64,000 bases of DNA, from positions 1 through 64,000 of the forward strand of contig NZ_KB907080.1 of assembly GCF_000381765.1 (NCBI RefSeq), written 5' to 3'. The notes under the pieces were generated by a model, which was given only the letters and a program-made list of their open reading frames with translations, did not search any database and was not told the DNA's origin. This DNA comes from [Zimmermannella] faecalis ATCC 13722 (lineage in GTDB: Bacteria; Actinomycetota; Actinomycetes; Actinomycetales; Microbacteriaceae). Below are positions 1 through 10,903 of the stretch, piece by piece; the stretch's first letter is position 1, and each line of letters begins with the position of its first letter. The translations under genes were made by a program, and so were the position numbers.

Positions 1-248
1 AGCTGATAGGCCGTGAGCCGATCCGAAACCGATAAATCTTTCCAACCAGAGGAGATGCCTCCCTGGCACATATCCAGTATTAGCCACCGTTTCCGGTGGT
101 TATTCCAGAGTCTCGGGCACGTTGCTCACGTGTTACTCACCCGTTCGCCACTAATCCACCCCAGCAAGCTGGAGCTTCATCGTTCGACTTGCATGTGTTA
201 AGCACGCCGCCAGCGTTCGTCCTGAGCCAGGATCAAACTCTCCGTAAA
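1..248 (-). rRNA. rrs: 16S ribosomal RNA, 5' end (partial)
   Basis: The plus strand carries the reverse complement of the universal 16S 5' region. The 27F priming site (AGAGTTTGATCCTGGCTCAG) reads on the minus strand from 241 down to 222. Placing that site at E. coli position 8 puts the mature 5' end near 248. The gene runs off the left edge of the window, so only about the first 250 nt are present. Transcription is leftward, away from tyrS. Confidence 0.97.
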
Positions 249-713
249 AAATTACAACACCCACCCACACCACAAAAGCGCAGGCAAGCTGAGTTCAACC
301 CAGACAACAAAACACCAAAATCAATCTGGCGATCATTATCCAAAATATAAAAGGAACCAAAATAACCAACCCCCAAAAGGGCTAGTCACGAGGTAACCAA
401 AAAAATGGCATATGACAATTTAAAGTGCACACTGTTGAGTTCTCAAAGACCGTTCGCTTCTCATTTTCACGACGCATTGCATCGCTGCTACTAAGAGCTC
501 CTCGGTGTCGACTTGCTTGCGTGTCGGACGATGTCTGACTTGGCTCGCGAGCCGATCTGTTGTTAGGTCTGCAACCTTACCCCGGCGCGCCGTGGCGCGC
601 AAGTGGCCCGAGCGTTGTAGTCTGATCGACTGCGTCGCTCTGGCTGCGACCGCTGCCCCCTTCGCGATTCGCACCAGATGGTGTTTCTTTCGCTGCGGTG
701 GCAACAGATGAAT
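249..713 (-). other. rrn leader region
   Basis: No protein gene is supported between the 16S 5' end and its promoter. The first about 170 nt upstream of 16S (249-420) are clearly AT-richer than the rest of the window. On the minus strand, 427-448 contains the element CTTTGAGAACTCAACAGTGT, which is familiar from actinobacterial rRNA leaders and is probably linked to antitermination or RNase III processing. Short ORFs here look like noise. Confidence 0.75.
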
Positions 714-742
714 ACTTTACGGAGATCCCGGGGGTCGCGCAA
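714..742 (-). promoter_or_regulatory. Candidate rrn promoter
   Basis: On the minus strand, TTGCGC (742-737) is separated by exactly 17 nt from TAAAGT (719-714), a good sigma70-type match about 465 nt upstream of 16S. I did not find a second equally good promoter in the leader, although rrn operons often have more than one. Confidence 0.6.
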
Positions 743-810
743 ATCGCTCCAGCATCCCGGGCGTGTCGCCAGTGTTTACCTGGGAAGGCGTGATTTCGAC
801 GGAAAACGAT

Positions 811-847
811 CGCGGGGCGGGAGAGCTCGCTGCTCCCCCGCCCCGCG
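811..847 (-). terminator. tyrS terminator
   Basis: An 11-bp GC-rich stem (811-821 with 837-847) lies 18 nt beyond the tyrS stop. On the minus strand it is followed by a short T run (ATCGTTTTCC), so it reads as an intrinsic terminator separating tyrS from the rrn promoter. Confidence 0.75.
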
Positions 848-865
848 TCGATATCGTCGGAAAAC

Positions 866-2167
866 TTACCGAACGATGGCACCCACGAGCGTCTTCTTGC
901 CGCGCCGAATCACCACGGCGCCGCCGGCGAGCAGATGTTGTTCACCGAGCACCGCGTGCTCATCGTCGACCTTCGCCTTGTTGATCGTCACCCCGCCCTG
1001 CTTGATCGCACGGCGTGCTGCCGAAAGTGAGCTTTCTGCCTCGGTCGCGACAAGCAGCTCGGCGACCGACTGCCCGAGGGTCGCCTCGACGTGCGGGAGC
1101 TCGGCGATTGCCTGACCCAGCACATCCTCACCGAGGGCGGCGAGATCTCCGTTGCCGAAGAGCGCCTCCGACGCGTCGATCGCCGCATCGGTCGCCTCAT
1201 CGCCGTGCACCAGTCGGGTAACCGCCGATGCGAGCGCGCGCTGCGCCGAGCGGCGGAACGGTTCGTCAGCAACCTGCTGCGCAAACTCCGCGATTTCCTC
1301 ACGGTTGTAGAACGTGAAGATCTTCAACCGGTCGACGACGTCGCGGTCATCGGTGTTGAGCCAGAACTGGTAGAACGCGTACGGCGACGTGAGCTCGGCA
1401 TTGATCCAGATGGCGTTGCCCTCGGACTTGCCGAACTTCGTTCCGTCGGAGTTCGTGATGAGCGGGGTACCGAGCGCGTGTGCCGGCTTACCCTCCGCGC
1501 GACGAATCAGGTCGACGCCGCCGACGAGGTTGCCCCACTGGTCGGAGCCACCCGTCTGCAGCTCGAGCCCGTACCGGCGATTGAGCTCGAGGAAGTCAAA
1601 CGCCTGCAGAATCTGGTAGCTGAACTCCGTGTACGAGATGCCCGCCTCGGAGTTGAGCCGCGCCGACACCGCATCCTTCTTCAGCATTGACCCGACGCGG
1701 AAGTACTTGCCGAGATCGCGAAGGAAGTCGAGCGCACTGAGGTCACCCGTCCAGTCGAGGTTGTTCGCCATGCGCGCGGCGAACTCGCCTTCGAACGACA
1801 GGTAGCCCTCGATCTGGTCGCGCAGACCGTTCACCCACTCGGCAACCGTCTCGCGCGAGTTCAGCGTGCGCTCCGACGTCGGGCGCGGGTCACCGATGAG
1901 GCCCGTGGACCCGCCAACGAGGCCGATCGGGTGGTTGCCGGCGAGCTGGATGCGCCGAAGCAGCAACAGCTGCACGAGGTGGCCGAGGTGCAAACTCGGT
2001 GCGGTCGGGTCGAAACCGCAGTAATACGTGATCGGGCCCTGGTTCATCCGTTCGCGGAGCGCGTCGAGGTCGGTGTGGACGTGGAGGTAACCGCGCCACT
2101 CGAGCTCGTCGAGGATGTGGTCGAACGACGGGTCGTTCTGCTGCCAGGAGAGATCACGTTTGGTCAC
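866..2167 (-). CDS. tyrS: Tyrosine--tRNA ligase
   Basis: Class Ic aminoacyl-tRNA synthetase that charges tRNA-Tyr in the cytoplasm. The 433-residue product shows the HIGH-type motif HLGH (60-63), the tyrosine-pocket segment around YYCGFDPTAPS, the KMSKS-type motif KFGKS (244-248) and a C-terminal S4-like RNA-binding domain (about 365-430). The start is GTG at 2167. No Shine-Dalgarno sequence is visible, but TAGCGT lies 7 nt upstream, so the gene may be leaderless. It follows argH after a hairpin and ends in its own terminator before the rrn promoter, a linkage familiar in Actinobacteria. No T-box or other leader is seen. Confidence 0.97.
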   Translation of the reverse strand: MTKRDLSWQQNDPSFDHILDELEWRGYLHVHTDLDALRERMNQGPITYYCGFDPTAPSLHLGHLVQLLLLRRIQLAGNHPIGLVGGSTGLIGDPRPTSERTLNSRETVAEWVNGLRDQIEGYLSFEGEFAARMANNLDWTGDLSALDFLRDLGKYFRVGSMLKKDAVSARLNSEAGISYTEFSYQILQAFDFLELNRRYGLELQTGGSDQWGNLVGGVDLIRRAEGKPAHALGTPLITNSDGTKFGKSEGNAIWINAELTSPYAFYQFWLNTDDRDVVDRLKIFTFYNREEIAEFAQQVADEPFRRSAQRALASAVTRLVHGDEATDAAIDASEALFGNGDLAALGEDVLGQAIAELPHVEATLGQSVAELLVATEAESSLSAARRAIKQGGVTINKAKVDDEHAVLGEQHLLAGGAVVIRRGKKTLVGAIVR

Positions 2168-2211
2168 GGCGCTAACGCTACCAACTTCGCCGCCCCACGA
2201 GGAAACGACGA

Positions 2212-2239
2212 GCGCCCCGGATCCGAGGATTCGGGGCGC
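2212..2239 (-). terminator. argGH terminator
   Basis: The stem GCGCCCCG / CGGGGCGC (2212-2219 with 2232-2239), with partial pairing continuing inside, sits 14 nt past the argH stop. There is no strong T tract. It most likely ends the argGH transcript before tyrS. Confidence 0.6.
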
Positions 2240-2252
2240 CGCGACGGATGGG

Positions 2253-3662
<1,410 letters not shown>

Positions 3663-4862
3663 CTACAGCTCGGGCTGGTCGCGGCGGGCAGCGATCTTCG
3701 AGGGCAGCGAGTGCAGCTCGATGAAGCCGCGCGCGGCGTCCTGGTTGAAGGTGTTGCCGGTGTCGTACGTCGCGAGCGAGTAGTCGTAGAGCGATTCGTC
3801 GGAGCGGCGACCCGTCACGACGGCACGGCCCTGGTGGAGGGTCATGCGCACCTCGCCCGTGACCTTCTCCTGCGTGTGATCGATGAACGTGTCGAGCGCG
3901 CGCTTGAGGCCGCCGAACCAGAGGCCGTCGTACACGAGGTTGCCCCACTCGATCTCAACGCCCCGCTTGTAGCGGTGCACGTCGCGCTCGAGCGCGAGGT
4001 CTTCGAGGTGCGTGTGCGCCTCGATGAGCGCGATCGCGCCGGGAGCCTCGTAGATCTCACGCGACTTGATGCCAACGAGACGGTCTTCGACCATGTCGAG
4101 GCGGCCAACGCCGTGCTGGCCGGCGAGCTCGTTCATGCGCTCGACAATCTGGAGCATGCTGAGGCGCTCACCGTTGATCGAGACGGGCGTGCCCGACTCG
4201 AACGCGAGCGTCACCTCGGTGGCCTCGCGCGGGGTCGTCGGGTCCTGCGTGTACTCGTAGAGGTCTTCGATCGGGCCGTTCCACGGGTCCTCAAGGAACC
4301 CGGTCTCGACCGCGCGGCCCCAGACGTTCTGGTCGACCGAGTAGGGCGACGCCTTCGACTGGCGAATCGGGAGGTTGTGCTCGCCGGCGTACTCGATCGC
4401 GACGTCGCGCGTGAGCGACAGGTCGCGGATCGGCGCGATCGACGTGAGCTCGGGCGCGACGGCCGCGACTGCGGCCTCAAAGCGCACCTGGTCGTTGCCC
4501 ATACCGGTGCAGCCGTGCGCGATCGAGTTCGCGCCGAGCTCGCGAGCGGTGCGCGCGAGGTGGCGGGCGATGAGTGGACGCGAGAGTGCTGACACGAGCG
4601 GGTAGCGACGCTGGTACATCGCGTTCGCCTTGAGGGCAGGCACGAGGTAGTCGTCGGCGAACTCGTCGCGGGCGTCGATGACGACGGCCTCGACGGCGCC
4701 GCAGTCAAGCGCACGCTGGCGAATCTGCTCGAGGTCCTCGCCCGCCTGCCCGACGTCGATCGCCAGCGCGATGACCTCTCGGCCGGTGCGCTCCTTGATC
4801 CACGGGATGGCGACGGAGGTGTCAAGGCCTCCCGAGTACGCGAGCACAATACGCTCAGTCAT
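3663..4862 (-). CDS. argG: Argininosuccinate synthase
   Basis: Condenses citrulline and aspartate with ATP hydrolysis to argininosuccinate. The 399-residue product begins [16 protein letters not shown], with the PP-loop ATP motif SGGLDTS at 10-16. The ATG at 4862 is chosen because AAGGAG lies 5 nt upstream; the open frame continues 37 codons further upstream without homology. The gene is separated from argF by a hairpin (4901-4928). A TAGACT -10-like hexamer at 4900-4895 suggests that argGH can be transcribed from its own promoter. argR, often found between argF and argG in Actinobacteria, is not here. Confidence 0.97.
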   Translation of the reverse strand: MTERIVLAYSGGLDTSVAIPWIKERTGREVIALAIDVGQAGEDLEQIRQRALDCGAVEAVVIDARDEFADDYLVPALKANAMYQRRYPLVSALSRPLIARHLARTARELGANSIAHGCTGMGNDQVRFEAAVAAVAPELTSIAPIRDLSLTRDVAIEYAGEHNLPIRQSKASPYSVDQNVWGRAVETGFLEDPWNGPIEDLYEYTQDPTTPREATEVTLAFESGTPVSINGERLSMLQIVERMNELAGQHGVGRLDMVEDRLVGIKSREIYEAPGAIALIEAHTHLEDLALERDVHRYKRGVEIEWGNLVYDGLWFGGLKRALDTFIDHTQEKVTGEVRMTLHQGRAVVTGRRSDESLYDYSLATYDTGNTFNQDAARGFIELHSLPSKIAARRDQPEL

Positions 4863-4900
4863 GTTGCTCCTTCTGGATGGGGTGGTCTGGCATAAGTCTA

Positions 4901-4928
4901 GGCGCCGGGCAGTGATCTGCCCGGCGCC
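4901..4928 (-). terminator. Hairpin between argF and argG
   Basis: A perfect 11-bp stem, GGCGCCGGGCA / TGCCCGGCGCC (4901-4911 with 4918-4928), with a 6-nt loop lies 10 nt beyond the argF stop. It lacks a long T tract and could act as a terminator or attenuator that splits argCJBF from argGH. Confidence 0.65.
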
Positions 4929-4938
4929 AAATCGGCAG

Positions 4939-5883
4939 CTAGGCCGGAAGCTCGACGCCGCGCGCCTGCGCAAGCAGCCACACGAGCAGCGCCTTCTGGG
5001 CGTGGAGGCGGTTCTCGGCCTCGTCCCAGATCGCCGACTGCGGGCCGTCGATCACGTCGGCGTCGACCTCGTAGCCGCGATCGGCAGGGAGGCAGTGGAG
5101 GAAGATCGCGTTGTCCTTCGCGTGACCCATGAGCTCCGCGGTCACGCGGTACGACTCGAATGCGGCAACGCGCTCGGCACGCTCCTCCTCAAGCCCCATC
5201 GACACCCAGGTGTCGGTGACGACGACGTCGGCGCCCGCGACGAGCGCCGCCGCGTCGGTGCCGACCTCGACCGAACCGCCCTGCTCGGCCGCGATCTCGC
5301 GCGCCCGGGCGACGACGTCCTCGCGGGGCAGGTAGCCCTCGGGCGACGCGACCGCGACGTGCATGCCGGCGAGCGCGCAGGCAAGCAGGTACGAGTGGCC
5401 CATGTTGCTCGCGCCGTCGCCGACAAACACGAGCTTTTGCCCGGCCGTCGCGCCGCGGTGCTCACGAATCGTGAGCAGGTCGGCGAGCAGCTGGCACGGG
5501 TGGAAATCGTCACTCAGCGCGTTCACGATCGGCACTCGCGCGCCCTCAGCCATCTCTTCCAGGCCCGACTGCGCGTACGTGCGCCACACGATCGCCGAGA
5601 CCATGCGCTCAAGCACGCGCGCCGTATCCGACGGGGTCTCCTTGCCACCGAGCTGGCTCGACGCCGTCGTGAAGATGAGCGGGCTGCCGCCGAGCTCCGA
5701 AACCCCGACGTGGAACGACACACGCGTGCGGGTCGAGCTCTTGTCGAAGATCACGGCCACCGACTGGGGCCCCTCGAGCGGGCGCGCGAGGAATCGGTCA
5801 CGCTTGAGCTTCGCCGCGAGGTCGAGAATCGTCGACTGCTCGGCGGCGGTGACATCGTCGTCGCGAAGGAAGTGGCGGATCAT
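4939..5883 (-). CDS. argF: Ornithine carbamoyltransferase
   Basis: Transfers the carbamoyl group to ornithine to form citrulline. The 314-residue product has the carbamoyl-phosphate motif STRTR (50-54), DFHPCQ in the ornithine domain and HCLPADRG near the C-terminus, all typical of anabolic OTCases. The start [10 protein letters not shown] at 5883 is preceded by AAAGG at a 6-nt spacing; longer in-frame starts have no support. It lies directly downstream of argB (28-nt gap). argD, which commonly sits between argB and argF in related genomes, is missing. Confidence 0.97.
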   Translation of the reverse strand: MIRHFLRDDDVTAAEQSTILDLAAKLKRDRFLARPLEGPQSVAVIFDKSSTRTRVSFHVGVSELGGSPLIFTTASSQLGGKETPSDTARVLERMVSAIVWRTYAQSGLEEMAEGARVPIVNALSDDFHPCQLLADLLTIREHRGATAGQKLVFVGDGASNMGHSYLLACALAGMHVAVASPEGYLPREDVVARAREIAAEQGGSVEVGTDAAALVAGADVVVTDTWVSMGLEEERAERVAAFESYRVTAELMGHAKDNAIFLHCLPADRGYEVDADVIDGPQSAIWDEAENRLHAQKALLVWLLAQARGVELPA

Positions 5884-5911
5884 AGGGAGCCTTTCGGGTT
5901 GGGTGGCGCGG

Positions 5912-6808
5912 CTACGAGGAGACCTCGGTGCCGAACCCGTCGGTGGTGAAGATTTCGAGGAGCGTCGAGTGAGCGACGCGGCCATCAATGATCGTCGCAC
6001 GGGAGACCCCGCCGTCGACCGCCTCGAGGCAGGCCTGCGCCTTCGGGATCATGCCCGACTCGAGCGACGGCAGCAGTTCGCGCAGCTCGTCGCTCGTGAT
6101 CGTCGACGTGAACGACGAACGGTCGGGCCAGTTGCGGTACAGCCCCTCAACGTCGGTGAGCATCACGAGCTTGCGCGCGCCGAGCGCTACCGCGAGCGCG
6201 GCGGCGGCGCGGTCAGCGTTGATGTTCAGCGCCTTGCGGGGCTGGTCGACGTCGCTCGCAATTGTCGACACGACCGGGATGCGCCCCGCGGCAATGTCGG
6301 CCGCGACAACCTGCGGGTTCACGGCGACGATCTCGCCGACGTGGCCGAGGTCGACCGGGTTACCGGCCGCGTCGGTCGTCTTGCGGCGCGCCTGGAACAG
6401 CCCCGCATCTTCCCCCGACGTGCCGGTCGCGACCGGCGCGACGTCGTTGATCGCGGACACGAGCTCGCGGGCCACCTGTCCACCGAGCACCATGCGCACG
6501 ACCTCCATCGCCTCACCGGAGGTGTACCGGTACCCGGCGCGGAACTCCGACTCGATACCGAGGCGGTCGAGCATCCGAGAGATGTGCGGGCCGCCGCCGT
6601 GCACGACGATGGGCTTCACGCCGGCGTAGCGCAGGAACGCGATGTCCTGCGCAAACGCCTCGATGAGCTCGGGGTCGATCATCGCGTTGCCGCCGAACTT
6701 CACGACGACGATCTCGCCGCGATACTGCTGCATCCACGGGAGCGCCTCGATGAGCGTCTCGACCTTCGCGGTCGACGCGGCGAGCCACGGGAGGGTGCTG
6801 GAAGCCAT
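5912..6808 (-). CDS. argB: Acetylglutamate kinase
   Basis: Phosphorylates N-acetylglutamate, the usual arginine-feedback step. The 298-residue product has the amino-acid-kinase glycine-rich motif VKFGGNAM (36-43) and the GGGPHI substrate segment. The start ATG 6808 ([11 protein letters not shown]) is supported by AAGG four bases upstream; the 59-codon upstream extension is not. It sits between argJ and argF in the arginine operon. The N-terminal stretch before the kinase fold could form the kinking helix of arginine-sensitive hexameric NAGKs, but that is inference. Confidence 0.96.
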   Translation of the reverse strand: MASSTLPWLAASTAKVETLIEALPWMQQYRGEIVVVKFGGNAMIDPELIEAFAQDIAFLRYAGVKPIVVHGGGPHISRMLDRLGIESEFRAGYRYTSGEAMEVVRMVLGGQVARELVSAINDVAPVATGTSGEDAGLFQARRKTTDAAGNPVDLGHVGEIVAVNPQVVAADIAAGRIPVVSTIASDVDQPRKALNINADRAAAALAVALGARKLVMLTDVEGLYRNWPDRSSFTSTITSDELRELLPSLESGMIPKAQACLEAVDGGVSRATIIDGRVAHSTLLEIFTTDGFGTEVSS

Positions 6809-6822
6809 GCTGCCTTTTCTGC

Positions 6823-7986
6823 CTACGACGAGTAGGCGCTGTTCTCGTGCACGTAGTCGTGCGTGAGGTCGTTCGTGAGGATGCTCGCCGAGGCGTCGCC
6901 CGCGTGCAGGTCGATGCGCACCTCGGTCGCGCGCGGCGTGAGGTCGACCGTGTCGACCGGTGCGTCGGGCGTACCCGCGCGGCACACCATGATGCCGTTC
7001 ATTGAGACATCGATCACCTGCGGCTCGAACTTCGCGTCGGTCGTGCCGATCGCGGCGAGCACGCGGCCCCAGTTCGGGTCGTTGCCGAAAATCGCGGCCT
7101 TGAAGAGGTTCGAGCGGCTCACCGCGCGCGAGACCGCGACGGCCTCGTTTTCGGTCGCGGCCCCGACCGTCGTGATCGTGATGTCATGGCTCGCTCCCTC
7201 GGCGTCAGCCTGCAGCTGCCGCGCGAGGTCCTGGCAGAGGTCGACGAGGAGCGCCGTGAACTCGGCCGTGTCGGGCGTCACTCCGCTCGCACCCGACGCG
7301 AGCAGCGCGACGGTGTCGTTCGTCGACATCGCGCCGTCGGAGTCGAGGCGATCGAAGCTGAGGCGGGTCGCCTCGCGCAGGGCGGCATCGAGTGCCGGCG
7401 ACTCGAGGTCGGCGTCGGTCGTCACGACGACGAGCATCGTTGCGAGGCCGGGCGCGAGCATGCCCGCGCCTTTGGCGATCGCGCCGATCGCGTATCCATC
7501 ACCCTCGCGTAGCGCCGTCTTCGGCACCGAGTCGGTCGTGAGAATGCCTGCGGCCGCGTTCGCCGACGCGGCCTCGTCGCTCGCGAGCTCGGCCACCGCG
7601 GCGTCGACTCCCCGCAGCACCCCGGCGCGGAACGTCTCGTCGCCCGAGCCGATGAGTCCCGTCGAGCACACGATGATGTCGTCGGGCTGCAGCTGCAGCC
7701 GTTCGGCGGCGCGCTCCGCGGTGAGCCGCGTCGTGTCGGCGCCGAACTCGCCCGTGAAGCAATTCGCGCCACCCGAGTTGAGCACGATTGCCGAGGCCGC
7801 ACCGTCAGCGACGATGCGGCGCGACCACGTGACCGGGTGCGCCTCGCAGCGGTTGCTCGTGAACACCGCCGCGGCCGCCGCCGACGGGCCGTCGTTTACG
7901 ACGACGACGACATCGCGACCGCCGCTCGCCTTCAGGCCGGCTTCAACCCCGGCGGCACGGAATCCTTTTGGCGCGGTAATGGTCAC
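6823..7986 (-). CDS. argJ: Glutamate N-acetyltransferase / amino-acid acetyltransferase
   Basis: Transfers acetyl from N-acetylornithine to glutamate, recycling the acetyl group, and in some bacteria also makes N-acetylglutamate from acetyl-CoA. The 387-residue proenzyme self-cleaves before the nucleophilic threonine in LATML (Thr183). The oxyanion motif, here STGLIG, and the segment [13 protein letters not shown] are present. Monofunctional and bifunctional enzymes cannot be told apart by eye. It starts with GTG at 7986, overlapping the argC stop by 4 nt (GTGA), which implies translational coupling. Confidence 0.96.
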   Translation of the reverse strand: MTITAPKGFRAAGVEAGLKASGGRDVVVVVNDGPSAAAAAVFTSNRCEAHPVTWSRRIVADGAASAIVLNSGGANCFTGEFGADTTRLTAERAAERLQLQPDDIIVCSTGLIGSGDETFRAGVLRGVDAAVAELASDEAASANAAAGILTTDSVPKTALREGDGYAIGAIAKGAGMLAPGLATMLVVVTTDADLESPALDAALREATRLSFDRLDSDGAMSTNDTVALLASGASGVTPDTAEFTALLVDLCQDLARQLQADAEGASHDITITTVGAATENEAVAVSRAVSRSNLFKAAIFGNDPNWGRVLAAIGTTDAKFEPQVIDVSMNGIMVCRAGTPDAPVDTVDLTPRATEVRIDLHAGDASASILTNDLTHDYVHENSAYSS

Positions 7987-9041
7987 GGGGCAACTCCGTT
8001 CACGGGCAGGGCGGTCGCCTCGTCGAGGCCGAGCGCGAGATTGGCAGACTGGATCGCGGCGCCGGCGGTGCCCTTGCCGAGGTTGTCGATTGCGCTGATC
8101 GCAACGAGCCGGCCGGCGCGCTCGTCGATGCCGACGGCGAGCTGCGTGCGATTCGAACCGAGCACATCGCCCGTGCGCGGGTAGCGGCCGTCGGTGAGGT
8201 ACTCGATGAAGCCCTCGTCGCCGTAGGCCTCGCGGTACACGTCGTCGATGCGGGACTGGTCAACACCCTCGGCGAGCGCGCCCGAGACCGTCGCGAGAAT
8301 CCCGCGGGCCGTCGGCACGAGCACGGGCGTGAACGCGAGGCGCACGTCGAGGCCGGATGCGCGGCGGAGGTTCTGCCGGATCTCGGGGTTGTGGCGGTGG
8401 CCACCAAAGGCGTTGTACGGGGCGATGTTGCCCATGAGTTCGCTGCCGAGCATGCCCACCGACGCCTTCTTGCCAGCGCCGGATGGGCCGACCGCGAGCA
8501 CCGCGGCGAGGTCGATCGCCCCAACGAGGCCAGCGCGCAGCGCCGGGGCGAGCGCGAGCGTCACGGCCGTGACGTTGCAGCCCGGCACCGCGATGCGCGA
8601 GGCGCCCGGCAGGTTGGCGCGCTGTTTGCTGCCATCGTCGAGTACCAACTCGGGCATGCCGTAGGTCCAGGTGCCCGCGAACTCGCCCGGGTAGTAGTCG
8701 ACCCAGTCTTGTTCCCGCTCGAGGCGGTGGTCGGCGCCCGCGTCAACGACGAGCGAGGTGTCGTCGCCGAGCTCAGACGAAATCGCCGCGGACTTGCCGT
8801 GCGGCAGCGCCAGGAACACGACGTCGTGGCCGCGCAGGTGCTCGGCGTCGGTCGGCTGCAGCTCGAGGTCGCCGTACGAGAAGAGGTGCGGGTGAACCGC
8901 ACGCAACGACTGACCCGCCTGCTGGTGCGCCGTGACCGTGCGCACGTCGAACTCGGGGTGATTCGCGAGCAGCCGGAGGAGCTCGCCTCCGCCATACCCA
9001 CTGGCCCCAGCGACCGCTACCGAATACGTCATAGTCGTCAT
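7983..9041 (-). CDS. argC: N-acetyl-gamma-glutamyl-phosphate reductase
   Basis: NADPH-dependent reduction of acetylglutamyl phosphate to the semialdehyde, third step of arginine synthesis. The 352-residue product has the nucleotide-binding start VAVAGASGYGGGE (8-20) and the catalytic cysteine in VPGCNVTA (Cys155). It is the first gene of the cluster and diverges from sufS across a 32-nt gap. Two ATGs compete, at 9041 and 9032. A GTAGG sequence abuts the first, while AGG lies 9 nt before the second, so the start is uncertain by three codons. I found no convincing ArgR operator in the short divergent region. Confidence 0.95.
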   Translation of the reverse strand: MTTMTYSVAVAGASGYGGGELLRLLANHPEFDVRTVTAHQQAGQSLRAVHPHLFSYGDLELQPTDAEHLRGHDVVFLALPHGKSAAISSELGDDTSLVVDAGADHRLEREQDWVDYYPGEFAGTWTYGMPELVLDDGSKQRANLPGASRIAVPGCNVTAVTLALAPALRAGLVGAIDLAAVLAVGPSGAGKKASVGMLGSELMGNIAPYNAFGGHRHNPEIRQNLRRASGLDVRLAFTPVLVPTARGILATVSGALAEGVDQSRIDDVYREAYGDEGFIEYLTDGRYPRTGDVLGSNRTQLAVGIDERAGRLVAISAIDNLGKGTAGAAIQSANLALGLDEATALPVNGVAP

Positions 9042-9073
9042 CCTACGCGGGGCGGCGCCTAGGCTAGGGAGCG

Positions 9074-10360
9074 ATGACTTCCTCGGTAATTAGCGACGCG
9101 CGCGCCCGAGAACTGCGCCGCGACTTCCCCATTCTTCACGAGCAGGTGCACGGCGACCCGCTCGTCTATCTCGACTTCGGGGCGACCGCGCAGCGCTCGA
9201 GCGCCGTGCTCGAGGCGGAGCGCGAGTTCCTCGAGCACCGCAACGCCGCCGTCCACCGCGGCGCCCACGAGCTCGCGGCACTCTCGACGAGCGACTACGA
9301 GGAGTCCCGCGACATCGTCGCGCGCTTCGTCGGCGCCGACGCCGACGAGATCGCCTGGCAGGCCGGCGCGACCGATGCGCTCAACACGGTTGCCCTCGGC
9401 ATCGCGGCGGCGTCACGCGGACGGGGCGGCGACGACTCGGTGCCGCTACGGCTCGGCCCCGGCGACGAGATCGTCGTAACCGAGGCCGAACACCACGCGA
9501 ACCTCGTGCCCTGGCAGGAGCTCGCGCTCGCGACGGGCGCGACGCTGCGCTGGATTCCCGCGAACGAGCGGGGCACCTGGTCGATCGATGACGCCCGCGC
9601 CGTCGTCGGCCCCGCGACCCGGGTGCTCGCGTTCGCGCACGTCTCGAACGTCACGGGCATGATCGCCCCGGTCGCCGAGCTCGTCGAGCTCGCCGCTTCG
9701 GTCGGAGCGATCACCGTGCTCGACGCGTGCCAGTCGGTGCCGCACCGCCCCGTCGACTTGCACGAGCTCGGCGTCGACTTCGCCGCGTTCTCGAGCCACA
9801 AGATGACCGGCCCGAACGGACTCGGCGTACTCTACGGCCGCCGCGAGCGCCTCGCGCAGCTCCCGCCCGCCCGCACGGGCGGCTCGATGATCGAGGTCGT
9901 CACGATGGAGGCGACCACCTTCATGGATCCGCCGACCCGCTTCGAGGCCGGCACGCAGGCCGTGCCGCAGGTCGTCGGCCTCGCCGCCGCGTGCCGCTAC
10001 CTCGACCGCGTCGGCATGGCGTCGATTCGCGACCACGAGGAAGCGCTGGGCGCGCTCATGGTCGAACGCCTCGGCGCGCTCGAGGGCGTGCGGGTGCTCG
10101 GCGACGACGCGTCGGTGGCCCGCTCGGGCCTCGCCGCCTTCACGGTCGACGGCGTGCACTCGCACGACGTGTCGCAGTTCCTCGACGCGCGCGGCATCGC
10201 CGTGCGCGGCGGACACCACTGCGCCCAGCCGCTGCACCGCCGGCTCGGACTCACCGCATCGACCCGCGCCTCGACCTACCTCACGACTACGACCGACGAG
10301 ATCGACGCGCTGATCGACGCCCTCGGCGACGTACGCGCCTACTTCGGGGCCAATCGATGA
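9074..10360 (+). CDS. sufS: Cysteine desulfurase, SufS type
   Basis: PLP enzyme that removes sulfur from cysteine for Fe-S cluster assembly. The 428-residue class V aminotransferase has the PLP lysine in SSHKMTGP (Lys243) and the persulfide cysteine in GGHHCAQPL (Cys383), matching group II SufS enzymes. The ATG at 9074 may be leaderless: TAGGCT (9060-9065) ends 8 nt upstream. Its stop overlaps the sufU start by 4 nt. No SufB, SufC or SufD gene adjoins, so the scaffold components must lie elsewhere. Confidence 0.95.
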   Translation: MTSSVISDARARELRRDFPILHEQVHGDPLVYLDFGATAQRSSAVLEAEREFLEHRNAAVHRGAHELAALSTSDYEESRDIVARFVGADADEIAWQAGATDALNTVALGIAAASRGRGGDDSVPLRLGPGDEIVVTEAEHHANLVPWQELALATGATLRWIPANERGTWSIDDARAVVGPATRVLAFAHVSNVTGMIAPVAELVELAASVGAITVLDACQSVPHRPVDLHELGVDFAAFSSHKMTGPNGLGVLYGRRERLAQLPPARTGGSMIEVVTMEATTFMDPPTRFEAGTQAVPQVVGLAAACRYLDRVGMASIRDHEEALGALMVERLGALEGVRVLGDDASVARSGLAAFTVDGVHSHDVSQFLDARGIAVRGGHHCAQPLHRRLGLTASTRASTYLTTTTDEIDALIDALGDVRAYFGANR

Positions 10361-10800
10361 GCGGGCTCGACTCGCTGTACCAAGACCTCATTCTCGACGC
10401 GTCGAAACGGCGCACGGGTGAGGGGGAGATCGAGCCGTTCGATGCCGAGCACTTCGAGAAAAACCCGTCGTGCGGCGACGAGCTCCGCCTGCGGGTGCGA
10501 GTCGAGGACGGCCGCGTGGCCGAGGTCGGTTGGGTCGGCGACGGCTGCTCGATCTCGATGGCGTCGGCCGCGATCATGGTCGAGCAGCTCACCGGTGCCT
10601 CGGTCGAGCGCGCCCGCGAGGGCGTCGAGGTGCTCCGCGGCATGCTCCGCTCGCGCGGGAACGCGACGCTCACCGACGACGAAGAAGAGCTGCTCGGCGA
10701 CGCGATTGCATTCGAGGGCGTCGGCAAGTACGTCATGCGTGTGAAGTGCGCGATGCTCGCGTGGGTCGCGCTCGAAGCCGCCCTCCGCGAGGCCGGGTAG
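10357..10800 (+). CDS. sufU: Fe-S assembly sulfur transferase SufU
   Basis: Zinc-dependent sulfur-transfer partner that accepts persulfide from SufS. The 147-residue IscU-like protein has the three cysteines at the expected places: NPSCGDEL (Cys39, with Asp41), GDGCSIS (Cys64) and VKCAMLAW (Cys131). The roughly 20-residue insertion that separates SufU from IscU lies between the second and third cysteine. ATGA overlap with sufS indicates coupled translation. A very long inverted repeat follows the stop. Confidence 0.95.
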   Translation: MSGLDSLYQDLILDASKRRTGEGEIEPFDAEHFEKNPSCGDELRLRVRVEDGRVAEVGWVGDGCSISMASAAIMVEQLTGASVERAREGVEVLRGMLRSRGNATLTDDEEELLGDAIAFEGVGKYVMRVKCAMLAWVALEAALREAG

Positions 10801-10814
10801 GCCAACGCTGCTGG

Positions 10815-10877
10815 AAACCCCAAAATGGGTGGGGCATAACCGACCTGGTCGGTTATGCCCCACCCATTTTGGGGTTT
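10815..10877. terminator. 31-bp perfect palindrome between convergent sufU and pheT
   Basis: Positions 10815-10845 are the exact reverse complement of 10847-10877, around a single central T. The outer ends are AAACCCC / GGGGTTT, so each strand gets a short T run after the stem. Position suggests a bidirectional terminator, but the stem is far longer than a normal intrinsic terminator. Confidence 0.7.
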
Positions 10878-10903
10878 GCGTCCGTTTCGGGACGGAAGGC
10901 GGC

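Noticed and set aside
249-882. Short ORFs in the rrn leader on both strands
   Set aside because: They overlap promoter, processing and terminator signals and have no homology features.
5363-6835. Plus-strand open frame of 490 codons across argF and argB
   Set aside because: It is antisense to two well-identified genes and encodes an Arg-rich sequence without homology features.
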